In this document: positions 1-10,093 of the stretch, piece after piece
Layout of the letters: each line of letters starts with the position of its first letter
How positions within the stretch are numbered: position 1 is the stretch's first letter
NCBI RefSeq assembly: GCF_026210795.1
Contig: NC_089430.1
Location: forward strand, 2,542,001 to 2,606,000
Source of the DNA: Rhizophagus irregularis
Taxonomy: Eukaryota; Glomeromycota; Glomeromycetes; Glomerales; Glomeraceae
Length of the DNA stretch: 64,000 bases
Reading direction: 5' to 3'
Made by a program: the position numbers and the translations under genes
Notes under the pieces: generated by a model
What the model saw: only the letters and a program-made list of their open reading frames with translations
Told to the model about the DNA's origin: nothing
Databases searched by the model: none

Positions 1-1
1 C

Positions 2-1819
2 CTTTCACTTTTTATGAAACGCACTAATCGCGTTCTCACTGCTCATGGATCTACGCCTGCCTATAGGGTTCGCATTGGTATTGACCAAGGCGAAGTTATC
101 TCTCCTCTTTTATGGGTTATTTATATTGATCCCTTACTTACTGTTTTAAAGAATGAGATGATGGACCCTTATGTTCTTTCTACACCGTCTTTAATTGATT
201 CTTCAAGTCCTTCTCTTGATTTGAAGATTAATAATTTAGTATTTATGGATGATTCTACTCTTATTTCCTCGTCAAAAGCTGGCATGGAATTTATGCTATC
301 CATTACTGAAGAATTTTATCAGATCAATAACACTTCCGCCAATCATAACAAATATGTGTTAATTACTAATTCGTTGCCTTTGACTTCGAATTCCGTTATA
401 TCCCCTATTACTTTTAATTTGGATTTATCCTCTTTAAATAGTGTTCCTTCCATTATTATTACCCCAATTTCCATGACAACTTCTTTTCGATTTTTAGGTG
501 TCTGGTTCAACATTAAAAGCTCCTGGGATTTTGTCAAAAAGCAACTCAAACGTGAATGCTGCTTTTTCGCTGCGACTATTCGCCCCGCAAAGCTCTCTTC
601 CAAACAAGTTGTGTATTTACACAATGCCGTTCTTATACCGAAACTTGAATACCGGATGCAAGTTACTCACTTATCTGAATCTGACTGTCACCTAATAACG
701 AGAAGTATACGATCTGTTGTAAAACATAAAGCAAACTTTTCTCGTTCTTTACCCAATTCCATTTTATTTTTGTCTCATGCCTTGGGCTTGATTAATTTGT
801 TTGCTCATCAACGACAATGTCATATTACTAATTTATTTTTAATGGCTAATTCTTCTTCTGTTTTTATTCAATCTCTTTTTATTTATAGATTGAGTTTAAT
901 TCAATATAATTTTTTGATTCCTATTTCTCCCCTTTTAATTAAAGACTGGTCTATATGGTCTTCTCTATTTTCTTTTAAGAAAGATTATATCGCATGCACT
1001 ATTGCTCTCTTGTCTTCTACTCCTTTTCGTTTGCTTCACACTCAACTATTGAAGCTTCCGAATTTGTCCTTGTTAGAAGGACGCGTTCCTTTATTTGAAT
1101 GCATGACGCCTAAAGCCTTTAAAGCCTATTTTTCCATCCTGCGTAAACGACAACTGTTTTATTTATCTCAGCTTGTTACTCCCCAAGGAACTCATTTAAT
1201 TTCCTGGAAGGCTTACTATGACAATTTGGTTGGACGACGTGGCCCTGGCCGTATCCCTTATTGGTACAAAGATATTCAACAAGCTACCACTATTCCTGAC
1301 TCTAATAATCGTTTGCTGGATCAGTTTAATTTTACGCCTACGATTGACTCTTCCTGTTATGATTTGACTCCTTGTTTATTTTCTCCTCCTACTACAAAAA
1401 ATTGGATTGTCACGTTGGACGTTTATGGTTCTCCCTTTTTTGGCAAACAACTTCTAGTCCAAGCTAGTCGTGGTACTTGTTCTATTGTTCACTGGGTTTC
1501 TCCTGATTGTGAATCCTCACCTGGTGATCTCATCAGACTTTCTTCTTGTCCTGGTTGTGCTGCTCACATTCCTCTGCCTCCTTCCAAAAAACGGAATGCT
1601 GATTTAACCCTTTGTACACCTACGGTTTCTCTACAACATTCGCTTATTCTGCCCACCACCAACGAGCGGATTAAACGTACTACTTCTGAAGTGATTTCCC
1701 CTTTTACTTGGGCTGATATAGAAGATGGTGTCCGTCTTTATTATAGTAGATCGGATTTTGATTCTGATTCTTCTTCTGCTGATACTGTTGTAGCTCCTAC
1801 TACTCCCTGTCACTATTGA
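2..1819 (+). CDS. Reverse transcriptase, C-terminal part (LINE), partial
   Basis: The frame is open from the left edge to a TGA at 1817-1819. Residue numbers below count from the first ATG (position 14), which is unlikely to be the real start. The RT palm motif around residues 24-40 (DQGEVISPLLW) and the catalytic box FMDD at 77-80, a variant of the LINE F/YADD box, are visible, followed by thumb and connection sequence rich in Leu/Ser. A CPGC pair lies near the end. In an intact element the product would copy RNA at a nicked target by target-primed reverse transcription. The reading frame leaves the RNase H frame just before 1819, and continuity of the composition suggests the two ORFs were once one polyprotein. 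Confidence 0.85.
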   Translation, partial: LSLFMKRTNRVLTAHGSTPAYRVRIGIDQGEVISPLLWVIYIDPLLTVLKNEMMDPYVLSTPSLIDSSSPSLDLKINNLVFMDDSTLISSSKAGMEFMLSITEEFYQINNTSANHNKYVLITNSLPLTSNSVISPITFNLDLSSLNSVPSIIITPISMTTSFRFLGVWFNIKSSWDFVKKQLKRECCFFAATIRPAKLSSKQVVYLHNAVLIPKLEYRMQVTHLSESDCHLITRSIRSVVKHKANFSRSLPNSILFLSHALGLINLFAHQRQCHITNLFLMANSSSVFIQSLFIYRLSLIQYNFLIPISPLLIKDWSIWSSLFSFKKDYIACTIALLSSTPFRLLHTQLLKLPNLSLLEGRVPLFECMTPKAFKAYFSILRKRQLFYLSQLVTPQGTHLISWKAYYDNLVGRRGPGRIPYWYKDIQQATTIPDSNNRLLDQFNFTPTIDSSCYDLTPCLFSPPTTKNWIVTLDVYGSPFFGKQLLVQASRGTCSIVHWVSPDCESSPGDLIRLSSCPGCAAHIPLPPSKKRNADLTLCTPTVSLQHSLILPTTNERIKRTTSEVISPFTWADIEDGVRLYYSRSDFDSDSSSADTVVAPTTPCHY

Positions 1820-3200
1820 ATCCTCAGCTGCTGCTGTTTTTGCTAACTTCCCGTTGGTCATTTCTTCAGACTCGCGTTACATCTTTTTCACTGATGGGTC
1901 TCTTATTAATTTAGGCACTCCCGATGTTTCTATGGGCTGGTCTTGGATGCAAATAGTCCCCGATGCAGGCTTTCCCAACTCCATCGCCACTTATGCTCAC
2001 GGTCTTATTCGTGATAACCCTTTTTCTTCTCGAGCTGAAGCTGCTGCTATTTATGCTGTTTTAACTATCTCTCCTCGCGACTCTGAAGTTACAATTTATA
2101 CTGACTCACAAACTGCCATTGATGGTCTTCGAAGTTGTTTTTCCTCTATCTACTCAAATAGTCGTTTGTACTATAAAACTACAAATTTTGAACTTTGGGC
2201 CATTATTGAGCGAACCATCTTCTCTAAAAATTTGACTGTCCTTCCCGTCAAAGTTAAAGCTCATTCTGGCAATTATTTAAACGATTTTGCTGATTCCTTG
2301 GCCAATACCGCCCATACCGCGTCATCCAGTATTTTGATCTCTGGAATGGACCTGGCCTCTGCCCATGATTTTGTCTTAATTTATGACAATGATGTTGTCT
2401 GTGAATCTAATCCGCGACACCTTCTAAAACAATACTATCAAACGCAGTTAATGCGTGATTTGTTAAACTTAACGCGTTTTCACTTTATTTCTTTATTATC
2501 AACTAATATAGATTATATTGTTGACTGGGAACTTACTTGGTTCACTCTAAATTTCAAGCCCTCCCATGACGCGTCCTTTACTCCTGAGCACGCTTCAAGA
2601 CACCTAACCTTTAAATTCAAACTTTTCTTGGATGATTTGCCTATATTGGAAAAGCTTAAACGGACCCGACCAGACTTATACATGGACGAATTAACTTGCC
2701 GTTCTTGTATCGACCGCATGGAAGACCTGATGCACCTTTTTATGTGCAAAAAGCGACGTCTGCCTATACAACAAATTCTCAAATCTTATCAAAATCATTT
2801 GATTTCCAAACTTCTGGAAGCGAGCAATTTGGCTGATATTGATCCCTCTCCATTCATAGCTAAACTTACTTCTCTTTCATGCTGGTCCTTTTCATCTACA
2901 AATTGGTCCTCCTTTGCCCTTATTCGTGGTTGCTTACCCAAACTCTTCATCGACTTATTTGTTGATCTATCCGTTCCAAGAACTTCTGCGATTAAAGTTA
3001 TCGCTGCTATTCATAACAATTTTGTCCAGAAATTCAGAAGACGAATCTGGAATCCGCGTTCTTATGAAAAAAGTAGATGGGAAAACGCGATGAACATTAC
3101 CTATAAGTTGAAAACTACTCCGAAGCCATCTAATCTGCCATTGTTCGACGTACATACCTTACTCATCTTTACCACCTCCGACCCTACACGTTTCACGTGA
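1794..3200 (+). CDS. RNase H domain and zinc-knuckle tail of the same LINE, in the next frame
   Basis: This frame opens after a TAG at 1791-1793, so it has no start codon of its own and must have been read from the RT frame. RNase H type I motifs are complete. Numbering from the TTG at 1854, FFTDGS gives D14, SSRAEAA gives E62, YTDSQTA gives D84, and a KAHSGN loop (H137) precedes the final Asp in NDFADSLA. Near residue 283 there is a C-x2-C-x8-H-x3-C knuckle (CRSC...HLFMC), typical of the RT zinc-binding tail of LINEs. The RNase H would remove the RNA template during cDNA synthesis. It overlaps the RT frame by about 25 bases, and a single +1 shift in that overlap would fuse the two. Confidence 0.85.
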   Translation, partial: LLLLPVTIESSAAAVFANFPLVISSDSRYIFFTDGSLINLGTPDVSMGWSWMQIVPDAGFPNSIATYAHGLIRDNPFSSRAEAAAIYAVLTISPRDSEVTIYTDSQTAIDGLRSCFSSIYSNSRLYYKTTNFELWAIIERTIFSKNLTVLPVKVKAHSGNYLNDFADSLANTAHTASSSILISGMDLASAHDFVLIYDNDVVCESNPRHLLKQYYQTQLMRDLLNLTRFHFISLLSTNIDYIVDWELTWFTLNFKPSHDASFTPEHASRHLTFKFKLFLDDLPILEKLKRTRPDLYMDELTCRSCIDRMEDLMHLFMCKKRRLPIQQILKSYQNHLISKLLEASNLADIDPSPFIAKLTSLSCWSFSSTNWSSFALIRGCLPKLFIDLFVDLSVPRTSAIKVIAAIHNNFVQKFRRRIWNPRSYEKSRWENAMNITYKLKTTPKPSNLPLFDVHTLLIFTTSDPTRFT

Positions 3201-3812
3201 CTCCGGAACCGATTGGTTGAAGAACTCGATGAAATATGGTTTGCCATGGTTTAATCACTTTTCGGGTTTTATGGGTCGTCTAACGGTGCTACTTAATAAC
3301 AGCTTTTGCAGGATGGAGTGTCGATTTTTATAGTGGGCGCGCTATTTGTTATTTTGTTAGCATAGTTACTTTTACTTTGGTTGGAATATATCAAGGGGGA
3401 AGATCTGGGGAAATTTAGTGTAATGCGATTTTTCTTTTTTAGATTAATTTTTACTTTATTTTTTCTTAGGAGACTATATAGCTTTGTTTTTAGTTAGTTT
3501 TATTTTTATCTTTTTCTTTTTATTTTTGTAAATTGTATAAGTTCGAATAATTTTAATAAAGATAAAGGCTACTATGCCACGTTTGCCTAGTTTTTGACCA
3601 GTGTAGTAAACCTTGGATGGCTGAGTAGATTACTTATAATAAAGGAGTAATCCAGTACTCTTAGCGGTTTACTGTTCTGATAATCACTGCTATTACTACT
3701 GGAAGATTTACAACTATGATAGGTTAATATGATAATCGTAGTCTGTAATGGCTTTAAATAAGACTATATTAGTAGTTCTAGTATTGCAATGCCTTTAGAC
3801 TAATGTTTCATA

Positions 3813-4070
3813 TGAATCAAATCAGATCGAATCAGTTCAAATTCGAATTTGATTTAGTTGAATCAAATTTAAAAATTTTAAATTCAAATTCGAATTAAAT
3901 TATTTGAATCTGATTTAAAATTTGATTCAATTTTATTCAATTCGATTTAATTTGAGTTTGATAAGTTTGAGATTTAAATCAATTTAATTTAATTCAATTT
4001 AAAATTTGATTCAATTTAATTCAATTTGACGATTTGATTTGATTTAATGATTCGATTCAATTTAATGATT
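3813..4070. repeat. Degenerate low-complexity repeat of GATTTGAATC-like units
   Basis: About 260 bp consist almost only of permuted short blocks such as AATTTGATT, AATTCAATTTAA and GATTCAATTT on both strands. The blocks are near-palindromic, so the region can fold on itself. There is no coding signal. It follows the LINE 3' end, and between 3570 and 3813 nothing else is recognisable. Confidence 0.6.
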
Positions 4071-4231
4071 TCACTAGTCATAAAAATGCTTCTAAAATAT
4101 ATATATATATAAAAAAAGATTTATATTAATTTTTTTTTAAAAATAATTAGTAAAATGATTGGTATAATTATTTTTATATCTTAAAGAAATGAGAAATAAA
4201 ATTTAGGTAAAAAAAAAGTTTTTTACTTCAA

Positions 4232-4350
4232 ATCACCAAGGGTGAGTATCACCGTTGGCCAGAATTATCAAATTTTACTGGCACTCTATTTTTTTAATGC
4301 TGGTCGATCGTCATAATTTCAGTCATCGGTGATCATCACCTTCGGTGATA
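4232..4350. repeat. Short degenerate inverted repeat (possible decayed MITE)
   Basis: ATCACCAAGGGTGA at 4232 is matched in inverted form by the CATCACCTTCGGTGAT end at 4335-4350. The arms also carry CACCG/CGGTG blocks and an internal TTGGCCAGAATTAT. The TCACC/GGTGA content resembles the terminal repeats of the Mutator-like element at 7825-8390, so it may be a decayed relative. No target-site duplication was found. Confidence 0.4.
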
Positions 4351-4422
4351 GTTAAAAAAATTTAAAAAAAAATAGTATTTTAATAATTATTAAAATAAGT
4401 TATAAATATAATAAATAATATA

Positions 4423-5383
4423 CAGTCAACTCCCTCTATAGTCACTCCCGTTATAGTCACATTCTACTATATAGTCACACCAGTTGAATGTTCAAAACAC
4501 TTTATTATTAAAATCTATCCTATATAGTCACAATCTATCTATAGTCACTATCACACCTATCCTCAAAAATCTTATATTAAAAAGAACCGTTTATAATCAC
4601 AGTTATATAAAGAATATATTAAATAACTTGGCATCTAATAATCGTACAAAGATGTATCATAGCTTGTTAGAATCGTCTCACTGAGACGAATCGAATGGTG
4701 GTAGTTTTATCCTTTTCCGATCACTGGCTGACGAGTTATTCAACAAAATGTTAAACGTCAGCATTATAATATTTCTTGATTTACGTTTACTGCACCATTT
4801 AACATTTTGCTAGATTTCTCGGTACCTAGTGATTGTAAAAAGACGATTTATAGCTCGTTGGAATCGCCTCATCGAGACGAATCGAATGGTGGTAAGCTCA
4901 TCTCTCTGTGATCAATATTGACGGAGTTATTACTTAAAAACTATTTAATATTTTTTAATTTCGGAAATTGATCTAGTGATTGGATTTCGATGTATCTTAT
5001 ACCATTAGATTCGTCTCATCAAGACGAATCGAATGGTAGTAAGATCGTCTTTCTAGGATCAATATTGGCAGAGTTATTACACAAAAACCATTAATATTTT
5101 TTTAATTTCGGAAATTAATCTAGTGATTGGATTTCGACGTATTTTATACCATTAGAACCGTCTCATCAAGACGAATCGAATGGCGATAAGATCATCTCTC
5201 TACGATTAATATTGGCGAAGTTACGATACAATAAAGTTTTAAGTATAATTCTGGCTAAAATTATGTTAATTTTTGGCCGGAATTATGATATACAAATATA
5301 AGAAATTTTTTATATAGTCACATCTCTTTATAATCACCAAATATGGACTGTCCCAAATGTGTGACTATAAAGAGAGTTGACTG
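4423..5383. mobile_element. 961-bp non-autonomous TA-flanked DNA transposon (pogo/Tc1-like), copy 1
   Basis: The element begins CAGTCAACTC and ends with the inverted copy GAGTTGACTG; the terminal repeats continue through TATAGTCAC. It is flanked by TA on both sides (4421-4422, 5384-5385), the duplication made by Tc1/mariner/pogo transposases. The only ORF is 66 codons with no transposase motif, so it must be moved in trans. Several extra TATAGTCAC blocks lie just inside the left end and could be transposase sites. Copy 2 at 42203-43163 has identical length and differs at four positions (4760, 4835, 5069, 5186 in this copy), which indicates recent mobility. The superfamily call rests on the TA target and CAGT ends only. 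Confidence 0.88.
4671..5190. repeat. Internal array of four hairpin units inside the 961-bp element
   Basis: Four related units start near 4671, 4862, 5009 and 5156 (spacing about 191, 147 and 147 bp). Each has a short hairpin core, CGTCTCATCAAGACG or a variant, followed by AATCGAATGG and a TRRTAAG tail. Units 3 and 4 share long flanks (TAGTGATTGGATTTCGA, ATACCATTAGA). The same array is present in copy 2. Substitutions in the cores tend to fall in the loop or keep the stem paired (CGCCTCATCGAGACG keeps a shortened stem). The role is unknown; it could be a transposase or host-factor binding array. Confidence 0.7.
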
Positions 5384-5385
5384 TA

Positions 5386-6098
5386 TAATTTTTTTTTTAC
5401 AAAGTAATGCAATTTATGAATTTATTAATATATGCACAAATATAGAAATATCTGTTACATAACTAATTTATTAAAACTCTAAATTAGTTTTTCATTTATA
5501 AAATTGCTTCTATGCCTTACCATTATCTATAATATATAATTTTTATAATAAATTTAAATATATTTATTTTAGTAATAAATAGAATTGGTTTATTAAAAAA
5601 TTCTAAATTCTTAAAATAAATAATAAAAATGCAAAATAAAAGAATATAAATAATAATTTTTATAACTGAAAAAATAATAATTTTATGTGAAGATATTGCA
5701 ATATATAGAATTCCAAAAATTACTAAAACAATTCAGATTTTGTGTAACTAAACTTTGGATCATCTTACTACATCATTTTTGACTATATATTTATAGTAAC
5801 ATAAATGATATATTATATAAGTGACAAATAAAGATTAGACTATAAAAAAATTCTAAGTCATTAAGATAAATATAAATAATATGAATATGGCAGTTATATA
5901 AACAGTGACAAATAAATATCACTTTTTTAAAGTAATGTGATAAGATCATTCCTAAACTTTTAAAATGTAATATTTCAGTTAACTAATATTATTATACCTA
6001 AAAAAATAAATTATATCTCAAAATATTCATTTTATTGAGATAAATTTAACAAGTCAAAGATTATTATAATCCAATTAAAATAGCAAAATTTGAAATTT
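5386..6098. other. AT-rich intergenic DNA, nothing recognised
   Basis: Very AT-rich sequence with no open frame of note, no inverted repeat that I could pair and no RNA-gene signature. It separates the 961-bp element from the retrocopy at 6114. Confidence 0.5.
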
Positions 6099-6113
6099 AG
6101 TAATCTTTGAAAT

Positions 6114-6634
6114 ACAACTTAAATCAACCTTCAGATAAAGCAAAAGATATACAAATAAGAAAAGCAGATTGAGTACGCAAAAGGCAATTCCAATGGTAAA
6201 GAAATCAATGGATACCTTTATAAAGAAATACATATATGAGGATTGGATCCCAATAAAGAAGAAGTTTGATAAGGTTACATTATACATAAGCAAAAAATTA
6301 CTGGAGTAATATTTTTTTTTTAAAAAAAAAAAAAAAAAAAACTTTTTAATTAATTATTTATTAGTAAATTTATTTTACTTTACTTTTATTTTTCCTTTAT
6401 TTTTCTTTCTAGTTTAATTTTGGTTTATAGTATAGTATTTTGGTTTAATTATTTTGGTTTACTTTTATTATTTAATTTTATTCTTAATTTATTTGTGATA
6501 TAATAGTTAATGTTTGATCAGACTGGCCAGGTGCTGGAAGTATCATTTACAGAATAGTTGTGATTATTATATAGTCCAAATATATTCTAATAAAATGATA
6601 CATGATTCAACATTTAAAAAAAAAAAAAAAAAAA
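6114..6634 (+). mobile_element. Retroposed sequence with poly(A) tail and 15-bp target-site duplication
   Basis: The insert is flanked by the direct repeat AGTAATCTTTGAAAT (6099-6113 and 6635-6649) and ends in about 20 A residues. An AATAAA lies about 40 bp upstream of the tail. These are the marks of LINE-mediated reverse transcription of a polyadenylated RNA. An open segment of about 56 codons, rich in Lys, runs from about 6142 to 6310 on the same strand and ends in TAA; it could be the 3' end of the source gene, but I do not recognise it. A T-then-A tract at about 6310-6340 lies inside. Confidence 0.72.
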
Positions 6635-6711
6635 AGTAATCTTTGAAATTCTATTGCAACATATTTTTTTTTAGAAATTATTATATAATAAATTTGCTAA
6701 TTATTTATAAT

Positions 6712-7633
6712 CAGAATTGGGAAAATATGGTATACAAGACAAAATTTTAGTACAGTACAGTACAGTAAATACAGGACCCCAGACATCACATATATAACTC
6801 ACATTTGAGTTTTAGCAAATTCAATCAAAATTAGGTTAAATTCATAATTTTAGATAGAGCAAATTGATTGAAAATTAATTAATAGTCATAATTATGAGTT
6901 TTAGCAAATTGTATTGATTTTACAAAGTCATATTTTATATTTGAGCAAATTGGTACTTTTTTTTAAATTTAACTTATCCTTTTTTTTTAACTTTATAAAT
7001 AATATTTTTAAAAATATTAGTTTCGGGATCCGGGTTATATTTTGGCCAAAATTAAGTATAATTCCGGCCAAAATTAAGCATAATGCGGGCCAAAACCCGT
7101 CCGTTTTGTTTCGCAACTTTTTATTTTTTAATAATTATTTATTTAATTTATTATTTTTATTAATTATTATTTTATCTATAATCTACATATTTTAATTATA
7201 AAAATTGGCAGTTTAATTTATATTAATCATTCATTTTTTTATTGATAATAAAAGAAAAGATTATTAACTCATATTTTGAGTTTTAGCAAATTAGTATAGA
7301 TTTGAAATGTGATAATTTGATTTTTAGCAAATTAGGTTTATTTTAGCAGGAGCAAAAAGTACTTAAATTTATGCAGATCAGTTATGAGTTATATATGTGA
7401 TGTCTGGGGTCCTGTAAATACATTGTACTTAAAATTTTAAATACCATATATTTAATAATTTATATATAAAGTTACTTCAAATGCTAACTCAAATTTAATG
7501 AGCTTAATTTTATCAAAATTTAATCATTGGACCATTTAAAACTAAGGTATATATGATTAAAAATACCTCTGTAATTTATATAAAAAATGTACTTGTACCA
7601 AAAAAACTCAGTACAGTACATTTTCCAACCCTG
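6712..7633. mobile_element. hAT-like non-autonomous element with 8-bp target duplication
   Basis: The left end is CAGAATTGGGAAAAT and the right end, read inverted, is CAGGGTTGGAAAATG, a form usual for hAT termini. The 8-bp direct repeat TTTATAAT flanks it at 6704-6711 and 7634-7641, the size made by hAT transposases. GTACAGTACA blocks lie near both ends (6750-6766 and 7609-7620). There is no transposase coding. Its inner 643 bp are a separate TA-flanked element, so the original hAT copy was only about 280 bp. Confidence 0.78.
6772..7414. mobile_element. 643-bp TA-flanked inverted-repeat element nested in the hAT-like element
   Basis: The terminal inverted repeats are perfect: counting the A and T of the flanking TA, 6771-6801 matches the reverse complement of 7385-7415 over 31 bp, beginning CAGGACCCCAGACATCAC. 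TA lies on both sides (6770-6771, 7415-7416), as for Tc1/mariner-type insertion. Internally, GAGTTTTAGCAAATT and shorter GCAAATT forms recur at about 6807, 6897, 6942, 7278 and 7312. Three GGCCAAAA-type blocks lie at 7043-7096. There is no transposase ORF. The perfect termini imply a fairly young insertion. Confidence 0.85.
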
Positions 7634-7824
7634 TTTATAATCATATAATATTATAAATTTTATTTTTTGAATAAATACAGTGCAAACTTTTATATACTTA
7701 TTATACAACTTTTAAAATACATATTTTATATATTTTTTGCTTGCTTTAAAATTTTACTTATAAAACTAAAAAGAGTTATAATACTAATTTTAATTTTTAT
7801 ATATAATATAATATATTAAAAGAA

Positions 7825-8390
7825 AGGTATTGCTAAATATCACCAGTGGTGATCGTCACCACACCACTTAATTCTGGCCGAAAATTATAATTTTGGCCAG
7901 AATTAAAAAACATATCGTAAATTTTTTTTCAAAAATTTCAATTTAAATAATAAATGTGTAAAACAAACCTGAATAAATACTAATCACACTAAAATTTTGA
8001 AAATTTGACTAAAAAAAATCTTTTTTAAAACAAAAAATTGTATTTTACTTATAAAATCAAACTTTTCTATTTTTCTTAAAAACTATAATCTAAACAATAG
8101 CCTTTATAATCTAAGGCAAACTTGTTTTACCTATAAATTTACATATAGTAATGATATTTATATTATAATTAAAATAATATCTCAGTCAAAATTTTTGATG
8201 ATTGCATTCTTATGGGTGGATATAGCTCATGATAATTTGTTTGTATGGTATATAAACTTGATATCAATAAAGCATATATAAATCATTAAAAAAAAAAAAA
8301 AAAAAAAATATCTCAGTCAAAAATTTTTGAAAATTCAAAAAATATTTTACATGTGGTGACGATCACCACTGGTAATATTTAGCAATACCC
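7825..8390. mobile_element. 566-bp Mutator-like MITE with 9-bp target duplication
   Basis: The arms at 7826-7863 and 8352-8389 are inverted copies over about 38 bp with one internal mismatch (GGTATTGCTAAATAT...). The direct repeat TTAAAAGAA flanks the element at 7816-7824 and 8391-8399; a 9-bp duplication is typical of Mutator-like elements. Inside the left end is a near-palindrome with two GGCC cores at 7869-7906. There is no coding capacity. A later retrocopy (8199-8307) sits inside, so the unloaded element is about 430 bp. Confidence 0.85.
8199..8307 (+). mobile_element. Short 5'-truncated retrocopy with poly(A) tail, nested in the MITE
   Basis: About 109 bp ending in roughly 20 A residues, with CAATAAAGC about 20 bp before the tail. 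It is flanked by a direct repeat of about 23 bp (8176-8198 and 8308-8330, one extra A in the right copy). This is LINE-type target-primed insertion of an mRNA 3' end. Source gene unknown. It is younger than the Mutator-like element that it interrupts. Confidence 0.78.
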
Positions 8391-8399
8391 TTAAAAGAA

Positions 8400-10093
8400 T
8401 ATATTATTATATATTTATGTATAAAATAAAAAATTATACTATATATATAAAATTATATAAGATGACACAAAGTGGTAAAAAATAAAAATGGAGTTTATAT
8501 TCTGACTGAATCAGTTTTGTTAAGTTTTAAAAAAAAATTTTATATTATTACTATAGTAAGTGAAAATTTTTTAAAAATTAAAAAAAAATTCCACATATAA
8601 ATTTTTGTTTAATATAGTAATAATCATGTATTTTTTATATTTTTCCTCTAAAATTTTTAGAATTTTAATTTGAAAGTAAATAATTTTACTTCTAAAAATC
8701 ACTTTTTTTGGATTTAAACTGTGATTTGTATATAGACATTTAATTAATTTAAATAAAAAAAAAACTGTACAATATATATATATTTTTTTTGTACAATATG
8801 AAGTAAAAAAAAAAATTTTGGTTATAAGTTATTTAATTTTTATAACTAATTATACATACATTTTATTAAATTAACAAACAATTTTCTGACCTTCAATAAA
8901 ACAATCAAAAAGTTAAAAAAGAAAAAAAAGGAAAATGATAAAATTGAATAATATAAATAATAAAATAAGTTCTTTAGTAGAACAAACATTTTGTCCAGAC
9001 AAATAAATTAAAATGTTAGCAGAAATACCTTTTTTTCAGATAATATAATGTTTTAAGAATAAATCTAATTGTAATAACTTGTTATGTATCTTATTTGTAA
9101 TAACTCTAATTTTATCCAATTAAAATTTAAGTGTAAACAAAAACAAAAGATCAGTCATGTAATTAAGACAACAGAATTTTTTATATATAGTAAAAGTAGT
9201 AAAAATTATTTTTTTTTTAAAAAAAAGCATAATTTATCTTATATAAAAAATTTACTATAGAATCAGTTTTAGTTATTTTTTTAAAAAATTTTTCTGTAAA
9301 AACTCTGTAAATATGAATCTTTTATAAGATCTATTCATATAAGATTATTAATTCTAGAAATATAAGCTTTTTATGAAAAAAAAAATAAATTATAAAAATT
9401 ATAAAAAACAGATCAACTTTTTTTACAGGAATTTTATAATATCAGTATTGTATTATATATTCATAAATAATGGTCTATAGTATATATTGGAAAAGGCTTA
9501 CTTCTAAACTATATATAGCTGATAGATTTTTATTTTTTTTGTTAATTTTTTTCTGTATCACAGTCGGTAAATTGCGCCACAAACCTGACTTTCAGATATT
9601 TACCGGTAATTCTGGCCAAAATTATGAGATAATTTTTACATTACTAATGATAATTTGGTATCGCAATTCACATTTATTTCTTTTTAAATTCCATTTTTGT
9701 ATAACTTTTATATAACCATTAAAGGTTGTTATATTCAAGTTTGATAAGGAACGTGGATTAGGGTGTATAAGGAAGAAATTGATTTATGGATTCTTTTCTC
9801 GTTTTGAAAAAGGATCGTTATGATTTGCGGCTTATACTGAAGAAGAGTGTAAGAAAAGTCAGGTGATACTCTGTATACCATAATTATCGTCATACGACAA
9901 TTGCCCAGACAAAAAAAGCGCCTTTTTGGCAAAACCATAGTTTTTCTTTGTCTCAAAAATATATAACTCGAAAGTCTGTATAAAAAAGACATCACATTAG
10001 ATAGCTGAACTCACAAAAGTTTCCACTCGATATATGTAATATACAAATTATCAACTTCCTTTTTTTTGTATTTTTATTGCAGAACATTTTATA
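8400..10093. other. Intergenic DNA and presumed promoter of the UBC6-type gene
   Basis: From 8400 to about 9460 the sequence is extremely AT-rich with no recognisable feature. From about 9560 to 10093 the composition is less skewed and contains one TTCTGGCCAAAATTAT motif at 9610; this part probably holds the promoter and 5' UTR of the E2 gene that starts at 10094. No TATA box could be assigned with confidence in such AT-rich DNA. Confidence 0.45.

Larger units (their letters stand above)
1..3570 (+). mobile_element. LINE-like non-LTR retrotransposon, 5' truncated by the window edge
   Basis: The stretch carries a reverse transcriptase C-terminal half, an RNase H domain and a C-terminal zinc knuckle, the order seen in fungal LINEs with an RNase H. 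The 3' UTR follows the stop at 3200 and contains an AATAAA at 3555-3560, so the element probably ends near 3570-3600; no clear poly(A) tail or target-site duplication is visible. The element runs off the left edge, so its 5' end cannot be judged. The coding frame is broken near 1800, so this copy is probably inactive unless the shift is a programmed one. Confidence 0.85.

Noticed and set aside
4484-4684. 66-codon ORF in the 961-bp element (and its copy at 42264-42464) as a transposase
   Set aside because: Too short, and no DDE/D motif or helix-turn-helix; it is identical in both copies only because the copies are recent.
9735-9995. 86-codon minus-strand ORF upstream of the UBC6-type gene
   Set aside because: No recognisable domain, and the position fits the 5' UTR/promoter of the plus-strand gene.
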